A stretch of 64,000 nucleotides of DNA. Origin: Microbacterium sp. AG238 (GTDB lineage Bacteria; Actinomycetota; Actinomycetes; Actinomycetales; Microbacteriaceae). The stretch is taken from the NCBI RefSeq assembly GCF_003610405.1, contig NZ_RAQC01000002.1:186001-250000 (forward strand). Direction: 5' to 3'. Shown piece after piece: positions 45,209 through 58,662 of this stretch. Both the position numbers and the translations under genes were made by a program. The stretch's first letter is position 1. Every line of letters begins with the position of its first letter. The notes under the pieces were generated by a model. It made no database searches. It was not told where the DNA came from and was given only the letters and a program-made list of their open reading frames with translations.

Positions 45209-46443
45209 CTGACGTCGCCGACGGACGCCGCGGACTGGTCTATCTGCTGGGCGCGACGGGTATCGCGGGTGTCGCCGGCTACGTCATCCAGGCCGTCGTC
45301 CCCGCGTTCATCGCCGCGGAGGACTACGTCACTTTCAGTGTCTACTGGTCGACCGTCTACCTGATCGTCGCGGCCATCGCGGGGTTGCAGCAGGAGATCG
45401 CACGTGCCGCGCGTCCGTCGGCAGACGCGACGCGGACCCGAGGCGCCCTTGCCCGCTACACCGCGGGCGCCGTGATCGTCGTCGTGGGTCTGACCGCCGC
45501 CAGCGCGCCGGCGTGGGCGGCCGCGGTGTTCGGCGATGCCGCCGGCGGGCTCGTCCCTCCGCTCCTCGCGGCGGTGCTCGGATACACGCTCGTCGCTGTC
45601 CTGAGCGGGGTGTTCTACGGCGCTCGCAACTGGAAGTCGGTGGCCGGAATGACGGTCCTCGACGCCGCGCTGCGCGTCGTCGCGGTGGTCGGCGTCGTCG
45701 CCGCGGGCGCGGGGATCGCCGTCGTCGGCTGGGCGGTCGCGCTGCCCTTCCTGCTGTCCGCCCTCGTCCTGTGGCTGGTGAGTGGCCGCCGGTCAGTGTC
45801 GGCGATCGTGCTCGATGCGTCGGGCGGGCAGCTGGCGCGGAACAGCGTCAGCACCGTCGGCGCGGCGCTCGCGACCGGGGTCATGATCAGTGGTCTGCCA
45901 CTGCTCCTCGGATCGCTGGCGCAGGGGCTCGGGCCGCAGCTTCTCGCCTCGCTGATCCTCGTGATCACGCTCACGCGCGCGCCGTTGGTCATCCCGCTGC
46001 TCGCGATGCAGAGCTACCTCGTCGTGACTTTCCGGGACGACCCGTCCAGCGCGCGCAGACGCACCGTCGTGTGGTCCGCCTGCTTGCTCGTGGTCACGGC
46101 GGTTCTCGCCGTCGCAGGCACTGCGGTGGGGCCGTGGGTGGTCGAAGTGCTCTACGGCGACAAGTACGACGTGCCCTCGCTCGTCTACGCCGCGGTCATC
46201 GCGAGTGCGGGGTTCACCGCGCTGCTCTGCCTCAGCGGCCCTGCGGCTCTCGCCCGCGGTCGGCACGTGCGCTACGTCACGGGCTGGGGGGCGGCCTCGG
46301 TCGCACTCCTGACGGGTCTGATCGTGCTTCCCACGACGCTCGAGGGCGTCGTCATCCCGTTGATGGTCGCTCCGCTCGTCGGGGCGGCCGTTCATCTCAC
46401 CGCCCTGGCGACCCCGCCCGAGACGGCGCGCGAGCAAGACTGA
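45205..46443 (+). CDS. Flippase-like polysaccharide transport protein (MATE/Wzx-type)
   Basis: A 412-residue polytopic protein with about 12 hydrophobic segments in the MOP-superfamily pattern (LVYLLGATGIAGVAGYVIQAVVPAFI; VYWSTVYLIVAAIAGLQQEIARA; GYTLVAVLSGVFYGARNWKS; YGDKYDVPSLVYAAVIASAGFTAL). Loops are short and basic residues face the cytoplasm. The family moves lipid-linked oligosaccharides outward. It is the last gene of the operon from 42100 and starts at GTG 45205, overlapping DUF2304 by 4 bp. It gives the locus a third possible export route beside two ABC exporters. Identity as Wzx versus another MOP branch is unclear. Confidence 0.75.
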   Translation: MTDVADGRRGLVYLLGATGIAGVAGYVIQAVVPAFIAAEDYVTFSVYWSTVYLIVAAIAGLQQEIARAARPSADATRTRGALARYTAGAVIVVVGLTAASAPAWAAAVFGDAAGGLVPPLLAAVLGYTLVAVLSGVFYGARNWKSVAGMTVLDAALRVVAVVGVVAAGAGIAVVGWAVALPFLLSALVLWLVSGRRSVSAIVLDASGGQLARNSVSTVGAALATGVMISGLPLLLGSLAQGLGPQLLASLILVITLTRAPLVIPLLAMQSYLVVTFRDDPSSARRRTVVWSACLLVVTAVLAVAGTAVGPWVVEVLYGDKYDVPSLVYAAVIASAGFTALLCLSGPAALARGRHVRYVTGWGAASVALLTGLIVLPTTLEGVVIPLMVAPLVGAAVHLTALATPPETAREQD

Positions 46444-46464
46444 CCGTCGGTGCTGTCGTCGTGA

Positions 46465-47559
46465 TCAGCCGGCGCCGAGCGCCAGATCGAACGAACGTCG
46501 AGTCTGCTCCGCGGTGCTGGCCCACGTGAAGGCCTCCGCTCGACGGAGCCCGTCCTGGCTCATCCGGTCGCGGATGAGGCTGTCGGCCACCACCTCGTCG
46601 ATGAGGCGTGCGAGAGCCGCGTGATCGGCAGGGGGAAAGTACCGAGCGGCGTCGCCTCCGACGTAGCGGTGGACGCCGATGTCCGAAAGCAGCACGGGGA
46701 TGCCCGCGCTCATCGCCTCCAGTGTCGGCAGCGAGAAACCCTCAGCGAAGGACGGGATAGCGAGAGCAGTCGTCGTGGCGTACAGATGACGCACCTCATC
46801 GTCATCGACCCAGCCCCGCAGGTCGACCCAGTCGCGCATCCCGAGTTCATCGACAAGGGGCGCGAGGGGGTCCTCACCGCGTCCGCCCGTGATCACCAGG
46901 CGCGGCCTGCGGTCGGCGGGAATGCGCGAGATCGCGTGAACGAGAGCGCCCCAGTTCTTGTGGGGACGGCGGTTCCCCATCGCCAGGATGAAGGCTCCTT
47001 CGCTCCCTGCCAGGGAACGGTCGACCTGCACGGGCGCCGACCCGGCGAGCGGGATGACGTCGAGGCGTTCGCGGGGAACACCGAGGTACTTGACGATCTC
47101 GTCTGCAGAATCCGGGCTGATGGTGATGATGCGCGCCGCGTTGCGCGCGGCCACCTTTTCCATCCACTTGACCGGCGCGGTGTACAGCGGTGTGGACATG
47201 TACTCGGGGTGGCTCCAGTAGAGCATGTCGTGCATCGTGACGACCGTCGGCATCGACGACGCTCGCGGCCCCAGCGTCGCGGGCGCATGGATGAGATCCG
47301 CGCCTTCCCGCCGGGCGGCGCGCGCCACCGCGAAGAGCTCGCCTCGGGCCCAGGCGAACCTGTTCTCGCCGCTGATGCCCGACTCGATGATCCGGCCGGG
47401 GAACCACGAGAGGTCGAGCCGCGCACCTTCCCGGCTCGCATACCCGATGTACTCGGCATCATCGCGTCGACCGAGCGCGCGGTAGAGCTCGCGTGTGTAG
47501 GTCTCCATCCCGCCCTTCGTTCCCGTGTACGAGAGCAGATCGACGAAAATGCGGGGCAT
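46465..47559 (-). CDS. GT4 family glycosyltransferase
   Basis: A 364-residue GT-B enzyme: IFVDLLSYTGTKGGMETYTRELYRAL at the N-terminus, VVTMHDMLYWSHPEYMST, IITISPDSADEIVKYLGVP and the nucleotide part AMGNRRPHKNW, RGWVDDDEVRHLYATTTALAIPSFAEGFSLPTLEAMSAGIPVLLSD (EGF-x-x-P-x-LEAM). The EGFSLPTLEA motif is the common GT4 donor site. The ATG at 47559 is backed by TAGCCT 8 nt upstream; a longer reading toward 48534 overlaps the acyltransferase and is spurious. It converges with the flippase-like gene (21 bp between the stops). Confidence 0.9.
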   Translation of the reverse strand: MPRIFVDLLSYTGTKGGMETYTRELYRALGRRDDAEYIGYASREGARLDLSWFPGRIIESGISGENRFAWARGELFAVARAARREGADLIHAPATLGPRASSMPTVVTMHDMLYWSHPEYMSTPLYTAPVKWMEKVAARNAARIITISPDSADEIVKYLGVPRERLDVIPLAGSAPVQVDRSLAGSEGAFILAMGNRRPHKNWGALVHAISRIPADRRPRLVITGGRGEDPLAPLVDELGMRDWVDLRGWVDDDEVRHLYATTTALAIPSFAEGFSLPTLEAMSAGIPVLLSDIGVHRYVGGDAARYFPPADHAALARLIDEVVADSLIRDRMSQDGLRRAEAFTWASTAEQTRRSFDLALGAG

Positions 47560-47567
47560 GAAGATCG

Positions 47568-47573
47568 AGGCTA
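47568..47573 (-). promoter_or_regulatory. -10 box (TAGCCT) of the GT4 gene
   Basis: It ends 8 nt before the ATG at 47559, a near-leaderless arrangement. Confidence 0.45.
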
Positions 47574-47588
47574 TCAACGATGGCCGCC

Positions 47589-48682
47589 TCAGACGGCGGG
47601 AGCACCGCCCGGTGCCGCCTGCGGTGGTCGGCGCGGGGTCGACGCCTGAGGGCGCGCGAGGCGCATCGCACGGCGTTCCACCACAACCCAGCTGGCCCAG
47701 GCCAGCGCGAACGTCGCGACCGCTGCGACGCCCATGTACGGGATCAGGCCCAACGCCGCACCCCCGAACAGCACGACGAGTTGCTGCACGGGCCAGGCGT
47801 AGATGTAGAAGCCGTAGCTGACATCGTTCTCCGCCACCCACCGCGGTTGGGGGACGACCGTCGACAGCCAGAGCACGCCGTAGGCGATGAACGGCGCCGC
47901 GGCCTGCCCGCCCCATCGCGGGACGAGGACGATGAGCGCGAGGGCCGCGATGAGGGACGCGATGCCGACCCACCGCGACATCCCGAACCGATCGACGACG
48001 AAGAAGACGAGCGAGCCGCCGAGGAAGTAGGGGATCAGCTTCGCGGCGAGGTAGAAGCTCTCGTCGAGCCCGACCCGTTGGGCCAGCGGGATGGCGATCC
48101 AGATCAGAACGCTCGCGACGAAGACGACCGCGGCCAGGAGCGGTCCCTTCCGGAACGCGGCGATGCCGCCGAGCACCCAGATCACGACGTAGCAGAGGAA
48201 CTCGTAGAACAGCGTCCACAGCGACCCGTTCCACGCACCGGGATACGGCACGGTGTCGAGGGTCTGTCCGATCGTGTAGCTGTCGATGTACAGGGTGATG
48301 TTCGTCCACACGTACTGGAACGGTGTGACGGGCGTGGTGAAGAACCCCGTGAGGCTTCCCCGTTCGACCAGTGCCGCGATCGGGGCGAACACGAAGGCGG
48401 TCACCACCAGACAGACGATGAACGCGGGGAAGATGCGCGCAACACGGTGCAGGAGATAGGTGCCCGGGTCTGATCGCAGCCGACTTCGTGTGATCAGGAA
48501 CCCGCTGATCACGAAGAATCCGGCCACCGCCCATCCGCCCACGTTCTCGCCGTGGAGGTGGGGACCCTCGCCGGCACCGACGATGTAGAAGGAGTGGGCG
48601 AACAGCACGGCTGCCGCGAGGATGAGCCGGAACATGTTCAGGCTGTTCGTGCGGTAGGGGTAGTCAGGGCCGCGCAGAAGGC

Positions 48683-48686
<4 letters not shown>
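47589..48686 (-). CDS. Membrane acyltransferase 3 (O-acetyltransferase)
   Basis: A 365-residue acyltransferase-3 with about ten helices and no attached SGNH domain. Marks: NSLNMFRLILAAAVLFAHSFYIVGAG (catalytic histidine), GGWAVAGFFVISGFLITRSRL, LLHRVARIFPAFIVCLV and GSLWTLFYEFLCYVV. The proline- and alanine-rich tail is cytoplasmic. It overlaps the GT2 stop by 4 bp (ATGA) and so is made with it. It resembles the acyltransferase at 28155-29333 in plan (FRLILA/FLRWLLA start, GFFVISGFLITRS core, WTL-x-FE) and probably acetylates a different residue of a surface glycan. Confidence 0.9.
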
Positions 48687-52844
<4,158 letters not shown>

Positions 52845-52855
52845 AGTACGCGCCG

Positions 52856-52861
52856 TAGGAT
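52856..52861 (+). promoter_or_regulatory. -10 box (TAGGAT) of the second wzm-wzt pair
   Basis: It ends 7 nt before the GTG at 52869, a leaderless spacing within the glf transcription unit. Confidence 0.5.
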
Positions 52862-52868
52862 CGAACGC

Positions 52869-53660
52869 GTGAGTCCCGCCGTCGTCGGCGCCCCCGGATC
52901 GCCGCGGCGCTACCTCCACTCTCTGTGGCTGCTGTCGGCGCGCGATCTGCGGGTGCGCTACTCCACGAGTGCGCTCGGCTACTTCTGGTCGGTCCTCGAC
53001 CCGCTCGTGATGAGCGGGATCTACTGGTTCGTCTTCACGCAGGTCTTCCATCGGGACGTCGGTGAGAACCCCTACATCGTCTTCCTCATCACCGCGCTGC
53101 TGCCGTGGGTGTGGTTCAACTCGGCGGTCACCGACTTCACGCGTGCGTTCAATAAGGACGCACGGCTGGTCCGGTCCACCTCGATCCCACGCTCGATCTG
53201 GGTGGGGCGCATCGTCTTGAGCAAGGGCATCGAGTTCCTCTTCTCGCTGCCGGTGCTCGCGATGTTCGCGATCTTCGGGGGAGCGACGGTCAACGCCGCG
53301 CTCCTCCTCTTCCCGGTGGCCGTCGTGCTTCAGGTGATCCTGCTCCTCGGGCTCGGGCTCATCGTCGCCCCGCTCTGCGTGCTCTGGGGCGATCTCGAGC
53401 GAACCACGCGGCTCGTCCTGCGCGCACTCTTCTACGCGTCGCCGATCATCTACGGCGTGGCCGACCTGCCGGGCGTCTTCAAAGAGATCGGCGCGTTCAA
53501 CCCGCTGGCCGGGATCTTCACGCTCTACCGCGTCGGGTTCTTCCCCGACCAGTGGGACACGCTGTCGGTGATCGTCGGGGCCGCCACCAGCATCCTGATC
53601 TTCGGGCTCGGACTCCTCGTCTTCTCACGCCTCGAGCGTCCGGTGCTGAAGGAGCTGTGA
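52869..53660 (+). CDS. Polysaccharide ABC exporter permease (galactan-type)
   Basis: A 263-residue ABC-2 permease. The N-terminus has LWLLSARDLRVRYSTSALGYFWSVLDPLVM and six membrane helices follow, with TDFTRAFNKDARLVRSTSIPRSIWVGR in a cytoplasmic loop. The next gene's ATG overlaps its stop (TGATG). The arrangement Wzm-Wzt next to glf, glfT1 and glfT2 mirrors the mycobacterial galactan exporter Rv3781/Rv3783 with GlfT1 (Rv3782). It is distinct from the permease at 34495-35406, which has an N-terminal extension. Confidence 0.92.
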   Translation: MSPAVVGAPGSPRRYLHSLWLLSARDLRVRYSTSALGYFWSVLDPLVMSGIYWFVFTQVFHRDVGENPYIVFLITALLPWVWFNSAVTDFTRAFNKDARLVRSTSIPRSIWVGRIVLSKGIEFLFSLPVLAMFAIFGGATVNAALLLFPVAVVLQVILLLGLGLIVAPLCVLWGDLERTTRLVLRALFYASPIIYGVADLPGVFKEIGAFNPLAGIFTLYRVGFFPDQWDTLSVIVGAATSILIFGLGLLVFSRLERPVLKEL

Positions 53661-54403
53661 TGACCGGACTCGCGATCGAGGTGCGCGACCTCGGTGTGCG
53701 CTTCCGCCGCAACCGGCGCGGGAGGCGCAACCTCAAGGACCTGTTCGGCGGCGCCTCGCGCCGAAGCCGCCCGGGGGAGTTCTGGGCCCTCCGCAACGTC
53801 TCGTTCTCCGTCGAGCCGGGCGAGTCGATCGGTGTCGTCGGACGCAACGGGCAGGGCAAGTCGACGCTCCTCAAGCTCGTCGCCGGCGTCCTCCTGGCCG
53901 ACGAGGGCACCGTCGACGTGAACGGCGGGGTGGCTCCGCTCATCGAGATCACGGGCGGCTTCGTGGGAGACCTCACCGTGCGCGAGAACGTGCGCCTCAC
54001 GGCAGGCCTGCACGGGATGTCGAAGGCCGAGGTCAACCGCCGGTTCGACGACATCATCGACTTCGCGGAGATCGCCGATTTCGTCGACACGCCCTACAAG
54101 CACCTGTCGAACGGCATGAAGGTCCGCCTCGCCTTCTCCGTGGTGTCGCAGCTCGACGAGCCGATCCTGCTCGTCGACGAAGTGCTCGCCGTCGGCGACC
54201 GTGCTTTCCGCGCGAAGTGCTACAAACGCATCGACGAGCTGCTCGCCGAGGGGCGGACGCTGTTCTTCGTCAGCCACAACGAGAAGGACCTGCGTCGCTT
54301 CTGCACGCGTGGTCTCTACCTCGACAAGGGCTCACTGGTCCTCGACGGACCGATCGGCGACGTGCTCGACCGGTACAACGACGACCACAACGGCGGGGCC
54401 TGA
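53660..54403 (+). CDS. Polysaccharide ABC exporter ATPase (short Wzt, galactan-type)
   Basis: A 247-residue ATPase without a C-terminal sugar-recognition domain. Walker A VVGRNGQGKSTLLKLVAGV, LIEITGGFVGDLTVRENVRL, signature LSNGMKVRLAFSVVSQL, Walker B ILLVDEVLAVGD and switch FFVSHNEKDLRRF. An unusual basic insert near the N-terminus (FRRNRRGRRNLKDLFGGASRRSRPGEFWALRNV) is typical of the mycobacterial RfbE/Rv3781 group. Lacking the Wzt-C domain it should not need a capped chain end. Start ATG 53660; 3 bp separate its stop from the convergent glfT2 stop. Confidence 0.92.
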   Translation: MTGLAIEVRDLGVRFRRNRRGRRNLKDLFGGASRRSRPGEFWALRNVSFSVEPGESIGVVGRNGQGKSTLLKLVAGVLLADEGTVDVNGGVAPLIEITGGFVGDLTVRENVRLTAGLHGMSKAEVNRRFDDIIDFAEIADFVDTPYKHLSNGMKVRLAFSVVSQLDEPILLVDEVLAVGDRAFRAKCYKRIDELLAEGRTLFFVSHNEKDLRRFCTRGLYLDKGSLVLDGPIGDVLDRYNDDHNGGA

Positions 54404-54406
54404 GGC

Positions 54407-56320
54407 TCAGCGCTTCGCAGGGCCGAAGATGCTCTCCCACGATTCCGGCGAGGTCAGCTGCCCCATCGCGCGGCGGTAGCGCCGCGACAGCTTCGGCCAG
54501 TCGCGCTTGAGCTGCGCGTGCAGTCGCAGGCTCTCTCGCAGCATCCGCCGGAAGGCCGCCCGGTCACGGGTGTAGATGTTCTTGCCCGACCCGTCGGCCG
54601 CGCTCACCAGGGCGCTGTCGTAGCGGGGGAGACGCCACCACTGCGCGTCGCCCTTGCCGAACTCCACCTCGGGCTGGGCGATGTTCTCCGGGCGCGGAGC
54701 ATGCAGCCAGTGTGACGCGAGGGTCGAGAGGGTGAACCAGCGGAGCTTGAGGCCCGTCGGGCTGTCGAAGGTGTGGCGGGGGAGGCGCTTGAAGACCTGA
54801 CGCCCCCTCCGCGAACGCAGTGGTACGCCGGTGTCGCGGTGGATGACCGTCTCGGGGAACTCCTTCTGCAGAGCCCTGGCGGCGGGCATGGCCGTCGCGA
54901 TTCCCGCCGCCATGTGCTCCGGTCCCGACAGGATGTCGCGCAGGGCACGGTGGCGCAGCTCGACGGGGTAGTACTGCATCATCATCAGGTGCTTGAGGTC
55001 GAGTCGTCGACTGTGCCGCAGCAGCGTGCCACCGCGCGGACTGTTCGAGTGCAGCAGTGCGGCGACGATGCGGTTCCGCGCGTGGAAGTACGCTTGCCAG
55101 TCGATGGAGTCGTCCTTGCCGACCCACGACACGTGCCAGAGCGCGACGCCGGGCATCGAGACCGTGGGGAAGCCGGCGTCGCGCGCGCGCAGGCAGTACT
55201 CCGCGTCGTCCCACTTGATGAACGCGGGCAACGAGAGGCCGATCTCACGGATGACCTCGACCGGGATGAGACACATCCACCAGCCGTTGTAGTCGGCGTC
55301 GAGCCGCATGTGCAGCTCGGGGGACTGCCGGAGGTTCGCGACGGAGAAGTCGTGCGGCATCTTCTCCTGCTGCAGCGTGCGCCACATGAACGGCTCGTCG
55401 TCGACGACCTCGGCCCAGGCGTGGAGCTTCGGGCGGTCGAGCAGATCGAACATATGCGCGCCGACGATCGTCGGCGTCGTCGCGTACCGGCCGAACACGA
55501 TCGACCGACGGAGTGACTCGGGCTCGATGCGCACATCGTCGTCGAGCAGCTGGACGAAGTCGCTGTCGGGCCGCTGGAGGGTCTCGTGCATCGCGCGGGC
55601 GAAGCCGCCCGAGCCGCCGAGGTTGGGCTGCGTGATGATCTGAAGCGTCTCGCCGAGGCTGTCGGCGACCTCGGCGAAGTCGTGCTGGGCGTCGACGCGG
55701 TCGGTGCCCTGGTCGATGAGGAAGATGCGGTCGACCAGCTCGAGGACATCGGGCGCCGCGTCGAGGGCGCGCAGGGTTGCCACGCAGTAGTCGGGCTTGT
55801 TGTACGTCGTGATCCCGAGCGAGGCTTTGCCCGACCGGGCCGGTTCCTGCTCGGTCGTCCACTCAGCTCCCAGGAACCGAGCGTCCTCGCGGTCGGCTGC
55901 GATGTCGAACCAGATCCATCCGCCGTCGCTGTACTGGTTGAGGGTGAGCTCGAACGTGCTGGTCGCCTCGCCGGTGACCTCGCGGGTCTCCAGTCGCTGG
56001 CGGGTGCCGCCGCCGTTGGACCGGTACACGAGGACGGTGGCGGGGCCCTCGGTGTGCACGGTGAGGGTCACGTCGCGGACCGGCGTCCAGTGCTGCCAGT
56101 ACGACGCCGGGAAAGCGTTGAAGTACGTGCCGAACGACACCCGCCGGCCGCCCACGATCCGGGCCTCCGAGCGACCGAGGATGTTCGACAGCTGGGCCCG
56201 CGACGACACGCGCACGGGCTCCTCGTCGATCTCGGTCCACGTCTCGGGGTCGACATAGAGCGGAAGGAGGTCGGGGTCGTGCTCGAGAGGGAGGACGGCG
56301 CGCTGCAGCAGGTGGGGCAT
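54407..56320 (-). CDS. glfT2: Galactofuranosyltransferase GlfT2 (processive galactan polymerase)
   Basis: A 637-residue GT2 enzyme, the same length as mycobacterial GlfT2 (Rv3808c). An N-terminal beta-sandwich (about 1-165) is followed by the GT-A domain: KASLGITTYNKPDYCVATLRALD, FLIDQGTDRV, TQPNLGGSGGFARAMHETL, VQLLDDDVRIEPESL with Asp260-262 as the metal site, then IKWDDAEYCLRARDAGFPTVSMPGVALWHVSWVGKD with the catalytic D371/D372 pair, and helical C-terminal domains. GlfT2 builds the linear galactan from alternating 1,5- and 1,6-linked Galf. It is the second gene after glfT1, on the strand opposite to glf and its exporter. The assignment is strong; linkage pattern in this organism is inferred. 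Confidence 0.94.
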   Translation of the reverse strand: MPHLLQRAVLPLEHDPDLLPLYVDPETWTEIDEEPVRVSSRAQLSNILGRSEARIVGGRRVSFGTYFNAFPASYWQHWTPVRDVTLTVHTEGPATVLVYRSNGGGTRQRLETREVTGEATSTFELTLNQYSDGGWIWFDIAADREDARFLGAEWTTEQEPARSGKASLGITTYNKPDYCVATLRALDAAPDVLELVDRIFLIDQGTDRVDAQHDFAEVADSLGETLQIITQPNLGGSGGFARAMHETLQRPDSDFVQLLDDDVRIEPESLRRSIVFGRYATTPTIVGAHMFDLLDRPKLHAWAEVVDDEPFMWRTLQQEKMPHDFSVANLRQSPELHMRLDADYNGWWMCLIPVEVIREIGLSLPAFIKWDDAEYCLRARDAGFPTVSMPGVALWHVSWVGKDDSIDWQAYFHARNRIVAALLHSNSPRGGTLLRHSRRLDLKHLMMMQYYPVELRHRALRDILSGPEHMAAGIATAMPAARALQKEFPETVIHRDTGVPLRSRRGRQVFKRLPRHTFDSPTGLKLRWFTLSTLASHWLHAPRPENIAQPEVEFGKGDAQWWRLPRYDSALVSAADGSGKNIYTRDRAAFRRMLRESLRLHAQLKRDWPKLSRRYRRAMGQLTSPESWESIFGPAKR

Positions 56321-56333
56321 GATCTGTCTTTCG

Positions 56334-57305
56334 TCAGGGACGGGCCGGCTGATCGGTCAGCGGCTGCATCGGCTGCCACGAGCGGTCTCGGGCGATGCGC
56401 CGGCCGTCGCGGAGGCCGCGGAAGAGGTTCGAGGTGCCTCGCACGGTGCGCTCGACCAGGAAGAGCCGGATCAGCTCCTTGCCGAACGTCAGGGTCGTCC
56501 CGAGACCGAACAGCACCGGGTTGTAGACGCCCTTCGTTCGGTAGTACTGCTTGATGTGCGCCCGGTTGCGCATGATGTAGTACCGGTAGGCGTCGCTCGA
56601 GGCGTTCATGTGGCGGATGCCCATGTCCCACTGGCGGATCTCACGCGTGCGGCGCAGGACGAACTCGTCGACGATGACCGACGTCGTGATGCGCGAGGCG
56701 AGCCATCCGTAGAGCTGGTCGTCCCAGTAGATGAAGAACCGCGGGTCGGGGAGCCCGATGCGGGCGACGATGTCGCGGTGGATGAACATGCCCTCGAAGC
56801 ATCCGGAGTTCATCTCCTTGTAGCCCGCCTCGCCGAAACCGGCGGGCGCGAAGGGGATCGGGATGCCCATGCGTTCGGCGACGCGGTACTGCCAGTAGAA
56901 CTCGCTGCCGTCGTAGTCGTAGCGACGGCCCTGGATGCTACGGAAACGCGGCGCCCAGCGGCCCATCTTCGCGAGGCCGTCGGGGAGCACCTCGACGTCG
57001 TCGTCCATGAGCCAGATCCATTCGGAGCCGAGCTCGTACGCCACGCGCACGCCCTCGCTGAATCCGCCCGACCCGCCCGTGTTCGTCTCGAGACGCCGGT
57101 ACTCGAGCTGCGTGCCCAGCCGATCGCGGAACGAGTCGACGACGGATGTCGTGTCGTCCGACGACGCGTTGTCGATGATCACCACGTGCCCGGGCTTCGG
57201 GTCCATGCGGACGATGCTCTCGAGCAGCCGCGACAGGAGCGCGGAGCGGTTGAAAGTGACGATGGCGATGGTCGCCGTTGTCGGGTCGAAAACCTGCGCG
57301 CTCAC
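56334..57305 (-). CDS. glfT1: GlfT1-like galactofuranosyltransferase
   Basis: A 323-residue GT2 enzyme with TIAIVTFNRSALLSRLLESI, VVIIDNASSDDTTSVVDSF, LETNTGGSGGFSEGVRVA, WIWLMDDDVEVLPDGL and GCFEGMFIHRDIVARIGLPDPRFFIYWDDQLYGWL, ending YRYYIMRNRAHIKQYYR. These blocks line up by eye with mycobacterial GlfT1 (Rv3782), which puts the first Galf residues on the linker. A rhamnosyltransferase remains possible. GTG at 57305 is fixed by TAGGAT 7 nt upstream; the longer in-frame reading is arginine- and proline-rich and unconserved. Thirteen bases separate its stop from the downstream glfT2 gene. Confidence 0.85.
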   Translation of the reverse strand: MSAQVFDPTTATIAIVTFNRSALLSRLLESIVRMDPKPGHVVIIDNASSDDTTSVVDSFRDRLGTQLEYRRLETNTGGSGGFSEGVRVAYELGSEWIWLMDDDVEVLPDGLAKMGRWAPRFRSIQGRRYDYDGSEFYWQYRVAERMGIPIPFAPAGFGEAGYKEMNSGCFEGMFIHRDIVARIGLPDPRFFIYWDDQLYGWLASRITTSVIVDEFVLRRTREIRQWDMGIRHMNASSDAYRYYIMRNRAHIKQYYRTKGVYNPVLFGLGTTLTFGKELIRLFLVERTVRGTSNLFRGLRDGRRIARDRSWQPMQPLTDQPARP

Positions 57306-57312
57306 CGGCCCG

Positions 57313-57318
57313 ATCCTA
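57313..57318 (-). promoter_or_regulatory. -10 box (TAGGAT) of glfT1-glfT2
   Basis: It ends 7 nt before the GTG at 57305, and it also overlaps the stop codon of the upstream ligase-like gene, which is on the same strand. Confidence 0.5.
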
Positions 57319-58662
57319 CCGTGCGATGCCGTGGGTTCCCGTCGAGGTGTCGCCGGGGAGACCTGCGGCGGGAGTCGTCGGCCGCACGGCATCCCGGATG
57401 TTCTCGCGCCAGGATCGCGATTGCCCCGCCCGTAGGGCGCACAGCACGAGCATCAGCCAGCCGTAGCCGTGGAGGGGGAAGCTCTCGAAGAGGGCGTCGA
57501 CGAGCACGGTCACGAGGATGAGCGGCGTCCAGGCGTAGAGGATCGAGCGGCGCTCGCTCGCGACGAGCCAGGCGCGGCCGAGGGCCAGGCCGACGAACGT
57601 CATGAAGATGAGGAGTCCGACCCAGCCGAGCTGGAGGACGACGTCGACGTAAGCGTTGAGCGCCGAGGTGTGACGGTCGCCGAGTGCGAAGTTGATGGCG
57701 TTGAACGGGAAGTCCGTCCGTGACCACGGTCCGAACCAGCCCCACCCGCGCACGGGCTCCACGCGGACGAACGAGGCGACCTGGTCCCAGAGCTCAGCGC
57801 GGATGGAGAAGTCGGTGCCCGCGCCGATCCACGCGATGATGCGCTCGCGGAAGAGGTATCCGACCAGCGCTCCGACGACGACGGTCGCGGCGAGCACGGA
57901 CTGCACGGGCCGGCGCAGCGCACGGCGGGTGCGGCGGACGAGGCCGAGGGCGGCCGTCGCGATCCCCGTCGCGACGGCGAGGACGAGCACGGTGGGGGAG
58001 TCCGACAAGGCGGCGAGGAGTGCGGCCAGGACCGCCGAGAAGAGAGAGACGCCGGTGCGGACTGACACGGTCCGCCATTCGATATAGAAGGTGATCAGAG
58101 CCAGGACCGCGATGAACCCGAGGGAGTTGCGGGTGCCGAAGATGCCCTGGACCGGACCGAGGACGGCGATGTCTCCCTCGATGCCGAGGAAGCTGAAGGG
58201 CATGTCGAAGAACACGCCCGAGAGGAGCTCGAGCGCCAGCGATAGCACCAGCAGGACGCGGAACACGTCGGCCAGCGCGCGGACCGTCTGGAGGGTGTCG
58301 CGCGTGTTGGCGATGACGACGGCGAGGAACGCGATCGAGGCGAGCGCGAGCCACCCGCCCAGCGTTCCGGAGGCGTCGGTGGTCCAGGTGATGCTCGCGA
58401 GCGCCCAGCCGAGGAACACCACGAGGGTCGACGGGATCAGTCGCACGAGGGTGAACTCGCGGCGACGCACCAGCAACAGGGCCGCGCCCACCACGCACAG
58501 CCCCGCGATCACGGTGAGCCAGGTGACGCGGCCCGCCGTCCGCTCGACGAGATGCTCCGCGAAGACCGCGGCGATCGCGGTGTGGGCGAAGGCCTGCGCG
58601 AACGCCGCCGAGTCGAGGGTCCGCACGAGCCACGACGTCGACAGTGCCGGTGGCGTCGTCAC
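57316..58662 (-). CDS. O-antigen ligase-like membrane protein
   Basis: A 448-residue Wzy/WaaL-type protein with about 11-12 membrane helices. Characteristic late loop: FVRVEPVRGWGWFGPWSRTDFPFNA, then FALGDRHTSALNAYVDVVLQLGWVGLLIF, containing the R-x-x-x-W/G and the H that ligases use. Earlier FGTRNSLGFIAVLALI and EWRTVSVRTGVSLFSAVLAALLAALSDSPTVL fit the family. GTG at 58662 overlaps the preceding ligase stop by 4 bp. It is the most diverged of the three tandem copies. A ligase or polymerase role cannot be separated by sequence alone. Confidence 0.82.
   Translation of the reverse strand: MTTPPALSTSWLVRTLDSAAFAQAFAHTAIAAVFAEHLVERTAGRVTWLTVIAGLCVVGAALLLVRRREFTLVRLIPSTLVVFLGWALASITWTTDASGTLGGWLALASIAFLAVVIANTRDTLQTVRALADVFRVLLVLSLALELLSGVFFDMPFSFLGIEGDIAVLGPVQGIFGTRNSLGFIAVLALITFYIEWRTVSVRTGVSLFSAVLAALLAALSDSPTVLVLAVATGIATAALGLVRRTRRALRRPVQSVLAATVVVGALVGYLFRERIIAWIGAGTDFSIRAELWDQVASFVRVEPVRGWGWFGPWSRTDFPFNAINFALGDRHTSALNAYVDVVLQLGWVGLLIFMTFVGLALGRAWLVASERRSILYAWTPLILVTVLVDALFESFPLHGYGWLMLVLCALRAGQSRSWRENIRDAVRPTTPAAGLPGDTSTGTHGIAR

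Noticed and set aside
46465..48534. A 689-codon form of the GT4 gene
   Set aside because: The extension lies within the acyltransferase gene in another frame; ATG 47559 has the family N-terminus and a -10 box.
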